From the NCBI GenBank assembly GCA_050084515.1, contig CM114272.1:38440001-38504000 (forward strand): a DNA stretch of 64,000 nt. Direction: 5' to 3'. Positions within the stretch are counted from its first letter, which is position 1. Each line of letters starts with the position of its first letter. Source of the stretch: Blasia pusilla. Its lineage: Eukaryota; Marchantiophyta; Marchantiopsida; Blasiales. The position numbers were made by a program, and so were the translations under genes. Positions 1 to 12,244 of the stretch are shown in pieces. Below the pieces are notes generated by a model. It was not told where the DNA came from. It made no database searches and was given only the letters and a program-made list of their open reading frames with translations.

Positions 1-905
1 AATTCCGACAGTTTCGCAAGGACGGACGCACAGAGACAGAGGGAGATAGATAGGGGGAGGACGATTTCAGAGGAACAGGTTGGTTGCAGACTACCTGGCC
101 TAGGGGTTTTTGGGGTCGTGCTGCTATACGCGTTGAGAGGATTGCCCACCGATTCTGAGCGAAGGTGGAATGTGACGAGGCGGAGTTCAGCTCGAAAACC
201 AAGTTAGGGAGCTTCAGAGACGAACGAGGGGCGTTTATTTGCGTGGTTCCTACCTTCCAGCGTCTGGCCATATCCGGGGAAGAGGTCGAGGCTATGAGTC
301 AAGGTCTTCGACTTTACTTGGATCTCTCAGGGATTTGGAAGAGAGAGATAGGGTGATTCGGTGACGCTACGACTTGGAGGAGGAGCAGGAGGGAGAACAA
401 CGAGCTCGAGCCTCCTACAGCAGGGCCGAGAGATTGGCAACCATTGTAGGGATTAGATTCTATGGTTCAATTCAATTGGGGCTATGTAACGAAAACTTAA
501 ATGTATGGAGACTGTCCGTATCGATGGGTGGTCAGAGACGGGAGGAAACACTTGTACGCGTTGTATGTCTAGCATTGCAGAATTAGAGGCGTGAGAATTG
601 TGTGGTGGTAGGCCTCGGAAATACCCTGAGTTTGCATGTCACTTGTCGAACGGGAGGGAACGCTGAAACTTGCCAGCGAAGCTTTGGGAAACTCATAAGC
701 GCTAGACATGTATCAAGAAACCGAGAGATCCCTCCTTTTCAATCTGGTGAGTAGCGGTGGGACTCTGGAGGTTCTTACGAATAGAGAATTATGTGAGAAG
801 CGAGTACCGGGGGAAGAGGCAAGCGGATCGTTTATGATGGGTAGATGGAAGCAACTGACAGCGCATACTTGCAAGCGTATGTTTTCTTGATTTTCGGTCG
901 CGGGA
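1..905. other. Upstream region, no recognisable gene
   Basis: Only short open frames are present and none resembles a known family. It precedes the spliced gene starting near 906 and could be its promoter and 5' untranslated region. An in-frame stop at 888-890 separates the ATG at 906 from an earlier in-frame ATG at 708. Confidence 0.4.
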
Positions 906-2769
906 ATGGAGCGGAAATTTCTCAGAGGTTCATCTGCTGGGCGACACCGGACAGATTACCTTCACTCAGCGAAAGTGAAAGAAATGAATCAGCAGGAAGG
1001 TCTGGCATTAATCGTTCCCGGGTCAGACGGGAAGGGGAAGGCCAATTTCGATGCTCGCCCGCTGATTGAGACTTCACTTCCTTTGCGTGGAGGTTGCAAG
1101 CGTAAAGAGTAAGTTTGTCTTTACAACTCGGTCGACCGCATCTTGTCGTGAGTCCATGACAATTCATAGAGAATTTTAATTGCAGGTTTTACTGCGGTTG
1201 CAGCTCTACGCGTGTTATGGTTTCCATTTTTTGGCTTCTCGGTGTATCATAGGGATTGTGGCTATTGTTGTGTTCCACGCTTGTGATGCTTTTACTACCG
1301 GGGTTTGGAGACTGCAACATCACGTAAGCGCCGTGTTTTCACACACCTTTTTGCTAGGATTAACCCGATATCATTGACTAGTCGAATCTGTTTCTTATCT
1401 CTTGACAATAAAGAATCGTTGACAGGTTGCTTAAGTATTTTGCACCGCATGCAGGTTCTGTGACGACGAAGTTGGATTTGACAGAAAGAGATTTAGCTGT
1501 AAGCGGGTGCATCAAGATAATCAACGTGCCATTAGCTGGCCGCCATGGGAAGGACCACCAAAATCTATCAAGGGAATCTGCTGTAGCGTAGACTGTGCTG
1601 TTGGAGATTTAGGGGCAGGGGTCCTGTCTAAATGTAGACTGGGAAGTGGATGCCCTCGGGCTCCTTTTTGTTTGTATGATGGACAAGTTAGGAGTGGCCA
1701 GATCTTTGGTTTAAGAGATGCTGCAACTAGTATTGCCAGTTGTGATGTTGGAGATGAAAAAAGAAGTGGAGGCAATACAAGTACATTAACCTCTAACGAA
1801 GAAGGGGATAGCACTCCCTTGGGGTTTGGGCAAATACCGACTATGGCGGGTGAGACTGATGGTCCCTATGCCAGATATGGCGGGGAGAAAAAAAACGTGT
1901 TCAATATAGGTAGACAAGATCGGGGAGGGAATTTACCATCCCCTGTCCGTCAAAAGTGGAAACAAAAACGAGAGCGACAAGGGGATTGTGAAGTCATCAG
2001 TGCTACTCCCAAGACCTCTGGTCGCGAGGGTGAGTTGAATAGAGTTTTTGGTGTTGGGGTGTGGAAACCACAGTGTGTAACAAGTTTAGAACAAAGACGG
2101 GATTATAGTGCTATGAATTCTGAATGTAGTGACGAAGCTGGGGTAGAGAAGATCAGAGATAGTAATATAGAGACTGGGTGCTTACACACCGAACCGTATA
2201 GTACTCGATTGGAACATAGTAATTCCAGTCGAGAGCACCAGAGTGATTCGGACCTTACAGACGTGTGCTTATCGAGTGGCTCATTTTCTGTCAGTCGGGA
2301 GGTGGGTAGCTATTCTAGTGTAAGACCCCAACGAAGGGTGAGCTTCTTTGGTGACTCGGTTACTGGTGCCCCTGTGCATAGGTCTCTTGATGAGGAGGCT
2401 AGTGGTTCTCCATGTAAGAAGGGTAGTGAACTTCCATGTGTCTTTGAGGAAATGACCAGTTGTGAGGGAACTCATCCCGACTCCAAAAGCTTGCCTCGGG
2501 AGGAGATGGAATCCCACGAGAACATGTCAGTTGGTGATGATGTCCCTGGGAATTCTGAATCAGAGAAGCTAGCACCCGTTTTTGTTCTTTCTTCAGGGAG
2601 ATTGAGCAAATTGCAAGGTAAGACATTTCCAACTAAGTGTTGAGTCTCGGTATTACTGGTATAAGCATAGTTCTTTTGTGAATCTGAGATAAGGTCCTTG
2701 CTGTAGGTGCATCTTAATATTTGTCATGCAGACTGCCTCTATGGGATTCATGTAGGTACATTTTTTTGA
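906..2769 (+). CDS. Unrecognised spliced gene, about 467 aa (model)
   Basis: I do not recognise this protein. The model joins 906-1108, 1455-2617 and 2732-2769. The first donor (gtaagt at 1109) and the acceptor (gcatgcag ending 1454) keep one frame across the junction, giving ...GGCKRKEFCDDEVGFDRK.... The second donor (gtaaga at 2618) and an acceptor ending at 2731 also keep phase and then reach a TGA. The three exons sum to 1404 nt, exactly 468 codons. The product is hydrophilic and rich in Ser, Glu, Gly and Cys, with a Cys-rich stretch early in exon 2 and a low-complexity acidic/Ser region after it. It has no membrane segment or catalytic motif I can name. The open frame of exon 2 (about 387 codons) is long for chance in this composition. 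The 5' start and the small last exon are the weakest parts; more exons may exist downstream of 2752, where another GT follows. Confidence 0.4.
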
Positions 2770-4560
2770 CTGTCTGAAAGATCATTGATAGTCTCTGTCT
2801 TGGACAACAAACCAAGGCCGCAGTCTTTTATGTCTCACGCAAGGAAAGTCAAGGTCTGGATTATGTGATCTTAGCAAACGGGGAAATTATGTGTGTTTGG
2901 TAGATACCTTAAATCTCATGCCGGTCATTAAGTTCAGGTAGACAATGTCTATGGACAGACAGGGAAGTTTCGGGAATAATTCCTACTAGAGGGCGTTCTG
3001 TTGTGGATGTTTGTGCACACAATTGGGATTTTCCTGTCTGATTTTCACAAGGGTCTTCACTTGATGTGAGGTTTGTGGAACGCCAACCGTCTCCATGCTG
3101 ATGATAGTCCATTTCAATCTGTCAAAAGGGTAGAAACAGTGAACCATGTTTTCAGCTTGTGATGATACTAATCGAGTTTGGGAGTTGGGTCATCCTTCTC
3201 ATGCTGCTGGGCTTTTGGAAAATGTGCATATGCAGAAGCTGAACTGGGAATTAGACCGACAACTATTGATGATGACTTCGATGAGTACTTCGCACAGCTT
3301 ATGCTCTAACCCATATGTCTGGGCATGGAGCAAAGTGTCAATTTTGTCGACTTGGAGGTCCTGTAGTCTGTGCGATAGTGCTTTCTGGGCTGTCAGGAGC
3401 TCCGCATCATCTACTCAACCAACAACCCCAATCATAGGAGAACACTCGAAAGGTAGCAGCAGCATTCATGCTGCTTCAAATCCTTCAATCCAAGTTGAGG
3501 ATACATTGCCCAGTGAAGGATATTATCAGCAGCTTTTGTAGAGTTGAAACATGTAAATGAGATGAACATTATAATGCCACAACCTTTTCCCTCTGGTCAT
3601 GGAGCCATTTGTGTCTGTTGGATAAGGTTAGTCCTGGTTTGGGTGCACAACTTTCAGAGTTACATCATTGTGGGAAAGACTTTGGAGAGGGGGTGGATCA
3701 AGCCTCTCTCCTTTCTGATGAAGTGTAACATTATCTTTCTGGTGTAAATTTGTCTGGAGGTGGAAGCTCACGTTCTGTATATATGTTGTGATTCATGAAA
3801 TGGTGAACTTCATGTCAGCTACAATGTCAAACAAAATTTGTCCAGCAGTTGTATTTGTACTGATGTCATGATTCTCTGAATGCTGTTCCTCTAATGAAAG
3901 TAGTAATGTGCACGGTATCAGACCTGAAGAACGGAAACTGTTTGGTTTCTGCTGGGGAGCTATGTACAGTAGTTGCAGCCGTCACTGCAGGTGGACGGAC
4001 ACCTGGTTGAGAGGTGGGAGGCTCACAGCTGAAGGGGCCAGTTTGCTGCGGTGACATCTGGGGCTAGCGGTCACGTTGGAGGATTGTCAAACTTACCTGA
4101 GTGCCTCAGTAAGAGGTATGAGGAAAGTCAGAATAGTAGGGAAGTTTTGAGTTTTCTGAGCAAATCCTCCACAATAGAAGCGCACCATGTGCACCACTGA
4201 AGTGAAGCCAAACATAGAGGATAAATCATGGAAGATGTGGAGTAGGTGCCCTAAAATATATGTCCCATTTGTTCCCTCCTGTACCTTATCTTTTGGCCAG
4301 TGCATTGGCCAGTCTTGCTCTGTTCACGTTTCAGACTCGGAGGTAGAATGGCATGTTGCCGGAGTATCCACCAAAAGATTGGGAAGGGCGAAACCCACAT
4401 CTTTTAGGGGTCGAGAATTGAGTGTCCATGTGCATGGAAACGGATTCTCATTACCAACCTGGACTCCATAATCAGGGAGAGCTTGTTTGTTGCAGAAGGC
4501 ATGCATAAGTTTTCAGTCCAAAAGGCCGGTACAAAACTTGAGCGAGTTTGATTTGACCTA
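2770..4560. other. Gene-poor stretch with one 131-codon open frame
   Basis: It may hold the 3' untranslated region or decayed exons of the preceding gene. A 131-codon frame at 3146-3541 (+) has no recognisable motif and no clear splice partner. I see no other coding support. Confidence 0.3.
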
Positions 4561-6695
4561 ATCGACGGAGTGTCTTAGACCAGGCGATGTGATGCCTAGA
4601 CTACGATGCCTTGCATCGATTGACATGCTATACTACTTACTAAAAGGGCTTTGGCTATAAGTTGAGGGTACCCACCAAACAGCGGTCTGAACTGGTCGTA
4701 GACGACTGCATTTCTCTCCACACAACGGATCAATTACAAGTCTTCATGAGTCACCTCCTATGACCTACACAAGAACGGTAAAGTCGAGAAAGAATTAGGC
4801 CGGAAGGAAGCATTGAAAGGAGAAATTGGTTTAGAGTACCACAAACGAGGCCAAACGTAATCTCCTGATGCGAAGTAGAACGGTGGCAAGGGAAAACGGG
4901 TTTCTACGCCAAGGTTGAGAACTGGTCAACCAGGTCTAGCGTAGGCCACGTGACATCGTGGAGTTGCAGTAGTTAGTACGTTTAATTCCAAGAGATTATC
5001 AGCATAGGATTATTCAATCCTCATGGGTGATGCTTAAACTCGGGGAAGATATTTTCCTACTATAGCCAATACCAAGATTCTTTCCATGCAACAATAGTTT
5101 CTTTGATCATAGGTCCTACAATTTCAACTTAAGAGTTTCGCAGGTCAAAGCGAACTAAGTACTAGTCGGGTGGGCTACATCTGCAAGCGGTAGTTTTGCA
5201 ATGTGAACTAGTTTTCGTAGATAATCCAACGAAACGCCCCTATTTCTGGGCTTTTTTTCCCCTATTTTCACAAATTCCCGTTTGTTTACAGATGCAAAAT
5301 GCTTCAAAAGCGCTTTCTCTTGTATGACCACATTCTAATTATATTCCTATAATTTAAAATTCTACTATTGATTTAATTTTATTAGAGGGATTCCGGTGAA
5401 AGGAATAGAAATAAGGTTTATTTTCAATGCAGGAGGGAGAGGCACATAAAGTTGAGAAATTTGGGCAGGAGAGGGGAGGAAACATAAAGAACAATTCTCA
5501 ATAAAGGATGCGAAAGAGATATTTTTTTCAACAAGAGTGGATTTTTTAAACTCAAAAAATTCCAGCACTAAGGGAAGAAAGATTGATATCTAATTTCAGC
5601 AAGGGAACGTGTCATAAGATATTCTTCAAGTGTTCAAATTTCTAATAGGAGAGGGTAAGGAGCAATAGGGCATACGTTTTCAATGGGGGAAAGCACATGA
5701 GATAAAGGAGTAGGAGATGGAGAGGATGAACGAATAAACCTTCCTTTTAATACTCGTAAAGAATCCACTCCCTCTCTAATAATATGGAGAGTAGAGATAG
5801 GTGTAGATTCCATCTTCCTCCTTACCCTCTTGGGATAAATGGAGATAGAAAATAGGGAAGAAGAGAAAGGAATGGTTAAATATAAGATACTAGTGGGTAG
5901 CCCATGAGATGCATGTGAAATAAAAAAGTGTTTTGAAGAGTTAGTGTATAGCCCGTGAAAGGAAGGATTTATAATGTTACACATAAATTTTTTTCTTGTT
6001 ATCCGTAGCATGTGAAACATTTTCTTGCTGCCCAATTGCCACATGTCAAGCATAGAAGTGTTTGCAGATCAAGAAGGCATTCTCCCATAATAATATAGAT
6101 GATGGGGGGTTTTTGTTTTTAGAAGAGTGGATATTAAAGAGACAAGGTATAATATAGACGGATGGGATGGGGAAAAGAAGGGAGACACGTGGAAGGATAT
6201 TCTATTCTATGGAGAGAGGAGGGTCAAAATCTTTATAGAGGAACAAAGAGAAGAGGTATGGAGTTGGAGAGGGTACATCTCTCTCTCCAAAGGGACTGAA
6301 ATGGATGGGTCCTTTGTAGAGGACAAAAAAGATCACTTTAAATCCTTTTCTATCCAAGCACATGCATAAAAGTACTAATGTTACAAAATTATGGTGTAGA
6401 ATTAAAAATAAAATTCAGAGCAATTCCCCTAAAAGATTGAAGGAAAAAGTTGACCTTTGAAGAAGATCAATAAACTCCAATTCACCAAACCCATGAGAAA
6501 CAAATACTCATGCAATGAAAAATGAATATTAATTTTTTCAATAAGTGACGATGTTTTAACAGAAAATAATTAAAAGATTCTAAGCTTAATAGGGAAGCCA
6601 CAATGTGGATTCTTTACACATGCAAAACTAGGTACCTCTTCCGATATCCATTTCATCCGGATGTTACCACCGGATCATAATGTTTCTCAATTATC

Positions 6696-6980
6696 TAATC
6701 ATACCCTCGCACCTATTCATCCTCGAGTTGGTTAACCCGAGGTCAAGATGCTGAAGTCACAAGTTCTATTTTGGATAACAGAGTAAAATTTTTATTACTA
6801 TCATATCATTCATGCAAGGGACTCTAGTGGAGTGGATGGTGCCCTCGCTATGAAGGTTCAGGTCCTAGCTTCGAGACCCCACGGGCGGCCTATTTTGCAC
6901 GAGCCCTTCTTCAAACATAACCCACGTCTAACCCTGGTTCCTCTAACCCGAGGATGAATAGGCGTGAGGAATCATACTGT
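6696..6980. repeat. Inverted repeat enclosing a tRNA-like unit
   Basis: The arm at about 6700-6735 (containing acctattcatcctcg) is the near-perfect reverse complement of the arm at about 6941-6978 (containing cgaggatgaataggcgtgag). The arms are roughly 35 nt and lie about 210 nt apart. The SINE-like sequence sits between them, so the pair may be the ends of a foldback element or two inverted copies of one repeat. Confidence 0.55.
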
Positions 6981-7040
6981 TAAGGGCGTTAGCCCTGACT
7001 AAGAGGCTCCCATGAGCGCCATGTGTGAAGCGTGTCACAT
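6821..7040 (+). mobile_element. tRNA-derived SINE candidate
   Basis: An A-box-like TAGTGGAGTGG at 6825-6835 fits the pol III consensus TRGYNNARNNG. A B-box-like GCTTCGAGACC at 6868-6878 follows at tRNA-like spacing, and resembles the heads of plant Au-type SINEs. The 3' end is not clear and no target duplication was found, so the right limit is a guess. Confidence 0.45.
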
Positions 7041-8049
7041 TTCAATTATTGTTTAATTTTTTCTTCGCTAGGCTAAAATTTTAATAGAAAAGAGGTTTAA
7101 ATTTTTTTATTTTTTATTTTAAAAATAAAAATGGAATCTCAATTTTCTTATTTTTTCATTATCAATTTATCTTTTAAAGGAAAAAAATGATTTTTTAAAA
7201 TTTCAAGTTAATTTTGGAAGGGAAATTACAGATTATTTTAGAAACATGTTATTTAATCTATTTTTTAAGCTTTAATTGTGAGGGATTTTTTTGAATAATT
7301 TGAGACAAACTTTGTATCAAAACCAGTGAATTTTCTTACTTATTCAGAAAATTTGAAAACCCCTATCAATTTTGTCCATGAATTCATGAATTTTTTTTAT
7401 TTTACCCCATACTAAGCAGAAAACAAGAATGGGTAAGGTTTTAATAATGATTAATTAATTATAATAAACTCAAATTCAAACATCTACCCTCATTAAATCT
7501 TTCCTCTCTTGAAAATTTAAAATTTAAATTTCAAGGTTCATGCAAAAAAAATTTAAAGTTTAGTTTTGAGGGGAAATTGATTTTTCTTTTGGGAAAAAAT
7601 GAAAAGGATAGTAGAACACTATTGGGACAAGAATTATTCTTCAAAATAAAGGAAGACATATTATTTTTATATTATTTTTAATTTTCAAGTTAGATTGGGG
7701 GAAAATTTTCATTCCTCTTTTGGGAAAAAGAATAATCAAAGTAAGTGATTTTCTTTTATTTATTGAAATATGGGGATTGGAAAAAAGATAATAAATTTTT
7801 AAAAATTAATAAAAAAAATACATGAAAAATTGTCTTGAGCTAAGTTAGATGTATTATAAAAAAAATAGATGTTTCTTATTTTTTTAAAATTAAACTTTAT
7901 TCATCGTGTTCTCTAATTTCACATTAAACTTACATGTGTGAATTTTTTCATTCCCAATCATCTCATCCCAGCCAAAAAATTACTAGTAGCAATGAAGTAC
8001 CTTCTCAAGTAAGAGTTTTTTCCCCTGATTTCTAAGTGGGAATTTCAAA

Positions 8050-8089
8050 TAGTCGGCATCGGAGTTTACGTAAACGCCGATGCCGACTA
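8050..8089. repeat. 40-nt near-perfect palindrome
   Basis: Two 20-nt arms (tagtcggcatcggagtttac and its reverse complement with a single mismatch) abut with no loop around a central TTTACGTAAA. It is GC-rich within AT-rich DNA and no gene adjoins it. It may be a palindromic MITE remnant. Confidence 0.75.
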
Positions 8090-8937
8090 CGAACCACACC
8101 GGCCCAACGTCAAAGATAACAAATGGATTATCTTAGGGAGGAGAAGTCGCATGAATACGCAAATTCAAGATGATTAATTAAATTTTCGAGCTAGAAATGA
8201 TAGGTAAATTAAATTACCTATCATTAATTGCGACCTCAAAACCAAAACTCCCTAGAGATCTAAGGTATGCGGGGAAAGGGGAAAATTGTCGGCGCATAGA
8301 AAATGAGGTGTGAGCGATGGGTGTCTCCAATAGTGCGGTGGAGTGCGTTCACCATACGACATCAACACAACCTTAACAGCCTGGATGACCTAAAAGACTA
8401 GCATTTTGCACACCAGCAGTTAAGTAGCTGTCGTCATTCCACAGAAACTAGAATTTTGCACAGCAGAAGTTGGTCATTTTACGACAAGGAACAGCTGTAG
8501 TCATTCAGCTTGCGCCAGCCTTACCCGGAGTTTTATATTCCTTGTGCAAAGAGAGCTGTAAATTACTGTTTAGATAGTCATAGGTTTGCGTGTAGGTCTT
8601 GATGGCCGTGTTGGGCGTTCGTACCTTCATCGCTTGTCTTCTGGATTTGAGGAAGCGGGGCTTTGAAAACCAAGTCCCACTAGAATCTCCCGAGTCATCT
8701 AAAGCCGTGCAGAGCTTCTCCTGCACTCGTGAAGAGAAGCAGGAAGGCAACCATGGCAGTATGGTGTTGACCGATATCAGAGAACTCTGCGCGCAACATG
8801 TTAGAAACCTCGAAACCATGGACTGGTATTTTTTAGGCCTGTGGCAATCATGTCTTGACCCGCAGGAAGCTTCGGAGATTCTCCACGGAACCTGAAACCT
8901 GGAAAGTATGTAAGGATTCATCAATATTTATATTACC
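8090..8937. other. 3' flank of the SMP/C2 gene
   Basis: It lies immediately downstream of the minus-strand stop codon at 8938-8940 and probably includes the 3' untranslated region. Open frames on both strands at 8505-8924 are mutual shadows without motifs. Confidence 0.4.
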
Positions 8938-11900
8938 TCATTCTTTTAGTGGCACCTTGCCCTCTTCGCCGTACAGCTCAGAGCTGTTGCCAATCGGAAT
9001 TTCACAAAGAACAGCAGGTATGTCCTGAGCTGGTCTAAATTCCGCAGCCATTCTTTTGTACAATGCTTTCAAATTCATCCTACCCTTGGAAGGACTGCTC
9101 TGCTTCCCACCTAAACACATTGGAAAAGTCTTTTCGTCTTTGTCCTTTGGGACCGTGGGGGTCCTTTGCCTAAGAAACATAAATGTTCGTCTTTTTGGCG
9201 TCTTCCGTGTTGGGTCCGTTTCCCAGTGCGATGTTGGTTTCTCCTCCACACGAGGCAGTGCCGACGGGCAACTGGTTGATCCATTCTGAAATTGCGATTC
9301 TTTTTCCAGGGTAGGGTTGCCCTTCGAGTCAAAAATTGGTTCGAATCTGTCAGAGTCTACACTTCCAACTCTCACATGTTTCATCTTTTTACGAAGCATC
9401 TGGTCATCCACCGCGTTGGTGTCTCCATCAGACGACGAGTACGGAGCTCTTACATTTTTTGCCTGAGCTCGAAGCCCATGCTCATCGATTCTATTGTCTC
9501 TATCCAGCATGCAGGAAGCGTCTCCTGTGCTGCTGCTGCTGCCCTCTTCATAGTCAGTGGATGCACGCGATGTGATGTCTACAATAGTGACCGCCAGATG
9601 AATTTGCCCACTCTTTGCACCTCGCAATCTGAGCCACATATCATGACGTTTGCCTCCCCGCAATTGATTGATATCGAGTTCAGAACAGCCCTGCATAGTT
9701 CCACATTTGAAACCACTGACGTTCTTGAGAAAAAAAGATTGAGGATGAAATAGCCCCGTCTCAGAACATTATGAACATGTTAGCGTGATTTGATCCTTCC
9801 TGATATCGAGTATTACAAGGTATTTCCAAATATCAGAGCAGTTGTTAATGGTCTGGTGAAGTAAAAGTACGAGAAATTCTCCCCATGATTGGAATATTAT
9901 GGCAACTACCACCACTGAAGAGTACGGGTGAGTTGGTTTCTCAAGGTGGATACAAACATGGAAGAAGGGTACCAGTTCATCATCTTTGCCGAACGCATCA
10001 CGATCACGAACACGCAGTAGAACTTTCGTTGGGGTTTGCCAAGAGTTAATGCGGAGCCGAAATAGTTCGTGCCATATTGGATGCAATGTCTGTTTCTTGA
10101 CAGAGGTTTTGAATTTGACTTTCTCCAGTGATATTTTGACATATGGATCGGGGAATCCTGAATAATGAAAACAAAGAGGATTGTAATAACAACGACGATT
10201 TGTTGCGGAAAAGCTGTGTTGAGAATCGGGTTAGATACCAATCCCAGGTCATCACAAATCTATGTGCGGTGATTTAAACCCGATGGTGCTCCAGTACTGT
10301 CTCTTTACACGGAGTCCAGAACTTCGAGTTTGTGTTATGCACTTTTAAACGAAAGGATCCCTCACCTGTTCTATCTTTCGCTTCCAGGTCTTTGCACTCC
10401 AAAATCTCTAAAATGACAAAACCGACATCCTTTGGTTCCTTCATGTTGCCTGTGATATGATTACGGGAGAAACAGTCAGTGGAAGGATACAGGAGTAGGT
10501 ATTCCTTGTGCGAGAGAAAGAGCATCCTCCAGCCTGGAATGAGATATTTCCACGTAGCTTCCTACACTGGAACCTAGGAGGAAAATCTTTTAGTCACAGA
10601 AGCTTCTGTTTGCACATAAGGCTCTTCTTCAACAGAGGCGGGTCGGTGATCAAGCGAACTATAACGAAACAGGATATCACCTAGTCGAGATTTACCACGC
10701 GCGTATGTGCCATCTTTGTCTATGTCGAAGCGGTAGTCTGCTCCACACAACTTGATCATATCGAGTACAAGGGGATGGGGCTCCACTAGGAACGTCTCCA
10801 ATGCTGCCTGGATTGCTTTACTCTGCGTGCTCACGCAAGTTAGAATACTGTGATGATGATGGCCGACGACAGGTTGCTGAAGTTTGCCCAAGAGCAAACT
10901 TCAGTTTCCTTCACGTCAGGTTGTCAAATTTGCATCTATAAATCTTTGGAGATGCCGACCCGAGGAGTGGCCGCATTGTGATACTCATTCCTAAGATGTA
11001 TGATTATGCAGTCAGAGTACTTGAAATATTTTTCTTTAAACTTGATTGACTTACGGTATTTGTTGCTTATAGGACTAAGTTTCTTGTGAAGCTCGATTCA
11101 GCTTTCTACAATTGATCTGAAAGATTTCCTCATTCGTGCTTTCAATCCTGACATTCAGATTTATTAGTAGGCAATTTGTTTCTGGGAGACAGGTGAACTT
11201 AGTAAGCTTAATTTTTCTGAATGATTCACGACTTCTCCCTGTGTGTATATGGAATAGGTTTCCAAAACTGGTCTAGGAAATGGAGGAGCGAGAAATGAAC
11301 TTTACCACCCATGAAGCGATGCCTGGCAAATCAGTGACATCGACACTGCTCGTTGATAATGGCCTGACGCTGAGGCCGAGAACCGGAATACTTGCAAATG
11401 CAACCGTCAATTGACCTATGTAAGGATAAAATGGTACAAATGTGAATCCAAGCCTAAGCTTGCCTTCTACTCTCAGATTGTTTCCGTAAAGCTTTCCAGC
11501 CAATCCCAACCCCATAGAAGCTTTCTTGAGACGCGCAATAAGTTCGAGCTTCATATCATCTGCTGCCACGAAAGAAATATCCAGCTCCAGGACAGCCTGT
11601 TCTCCACGTGGAGCATTGGGATTACGGTGCACCTTGGCAAACTGTATGACCGGAGGAGAACTCCCTAAACGGAGAAAATCTATAACCAACTTGCTCAAGG
11701 CCCTGGGCTTGTAGTAGGCAAGATTGAGATGCAAGCAATTCATTATGAGATGCGAGAGGTATCTCTCTAACCATGACGGCCAGCATTCCTGTAGAATAGC
11801 GTTCAACCATATTACGGTTTCCGCGTCTGTGGATAGCAACAGCCTTGATCTTCTCTCGTCCATCCTGTTCTGAATTTGGATCCGCAATCGTTCTTTCTGA

Positions 11901-12244
11901 ACATTGTCTACTTTGTGGAGGTAAAATATGGCCGTGAAGACGACCAAGGGGTAATTGTAACGCATGAAACCGGTGAGCCATACCATAGATAAGATCCACA
12001 CCAGATGCAGGAAGAGAGGCCATGAGCACAGCGCCTCGTAAAGGTAGCAAATTAGCTGTGCTTCTCGCTTGCCCCATCGTCGTCTCTCTGGCTCATCGAC
12101 ATCGTCTTCGCCCCACCGGGTCTTATCTGGTTGCATGCTCCTGTGGTCATCGGGTTCTACAGCTTGCGCAGACTCAGCGGTCGGTTGTTCCGATCGTTTA
12201 GTCACCGGCCACTTTGGTATCCACTTCGGTAAGAAGTTCGGCAT
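8938..12244 (-). CDS. SMP- and C2-domain protein (NTMC2/synaptotagmin-like), 695 aa
   Basis: Predicted tether and lipid-transfer protein at ER membrane contact sites. Five exons fit: 12244-11306, 10822-10696, 10449-10366, 10157-9973 and 9690-8938. All donors are GT, all acceptors AG, and phases agree (2088 nt, 696 codons). An in-frame TGA sits two codons upstream of the ATG at 12244, which fixes the start. Order of parts: a charged N-terminal extension of about 70 residues, a hydrophobic hairpin or membrane segment (about residues 70-108), and an SMP domain (from AETVIWLNAILQECWP to VEPHPLVLDM). One C2 domain follows (from DVGFVILEILECKDLEAKD through DPYVK and VRDRDAFGKDDEL to HDMWLRL), then a disordered tail of about 210 residues rich in Ser and basic residues. 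Loop aspartates expected for Ca2+ binding (KD, PDPY, RDRD, KDD) are present. It is closest in layout to Arabidopsis NTMC2T5/T6 proteins. The N-terminal extension is longer than I recall for them. No break seen. Confidence 0.9.

Larger units (their letters stand above)
4561..8049. other. AT-rich intergenic DNA
   Basis: Mostly A/T-rich with many homopolymer tracts, especially 7050-7950. Open frames here, such as 5634-6053 on the minus strand, are low-complexity and unsupported. The only structured parts are the inverted repeat and SINE-like unit at 6696-7040 and the palindrome at 8050, listed separately. Confidence 0.6.

Noticed and set aside
1507-1509. Translation start at 1507
   Set aside because: The codon is GTG and the frame is open upstream to a good splice acceptor at 1454, so this is internal to an exon.
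5634-6053. 139-codon minus-strand open frame
   Set aside because: Low-complexity, AT-rich, no motif and no splice context.
8505-8924. 139-codon minus-strand frame downstream of the SMP/C2 gene as an extra exon
   Set aside because: The gene already has a stop at 8938-8940 and the frame has no conserved motif; the opposite strand is equally open.
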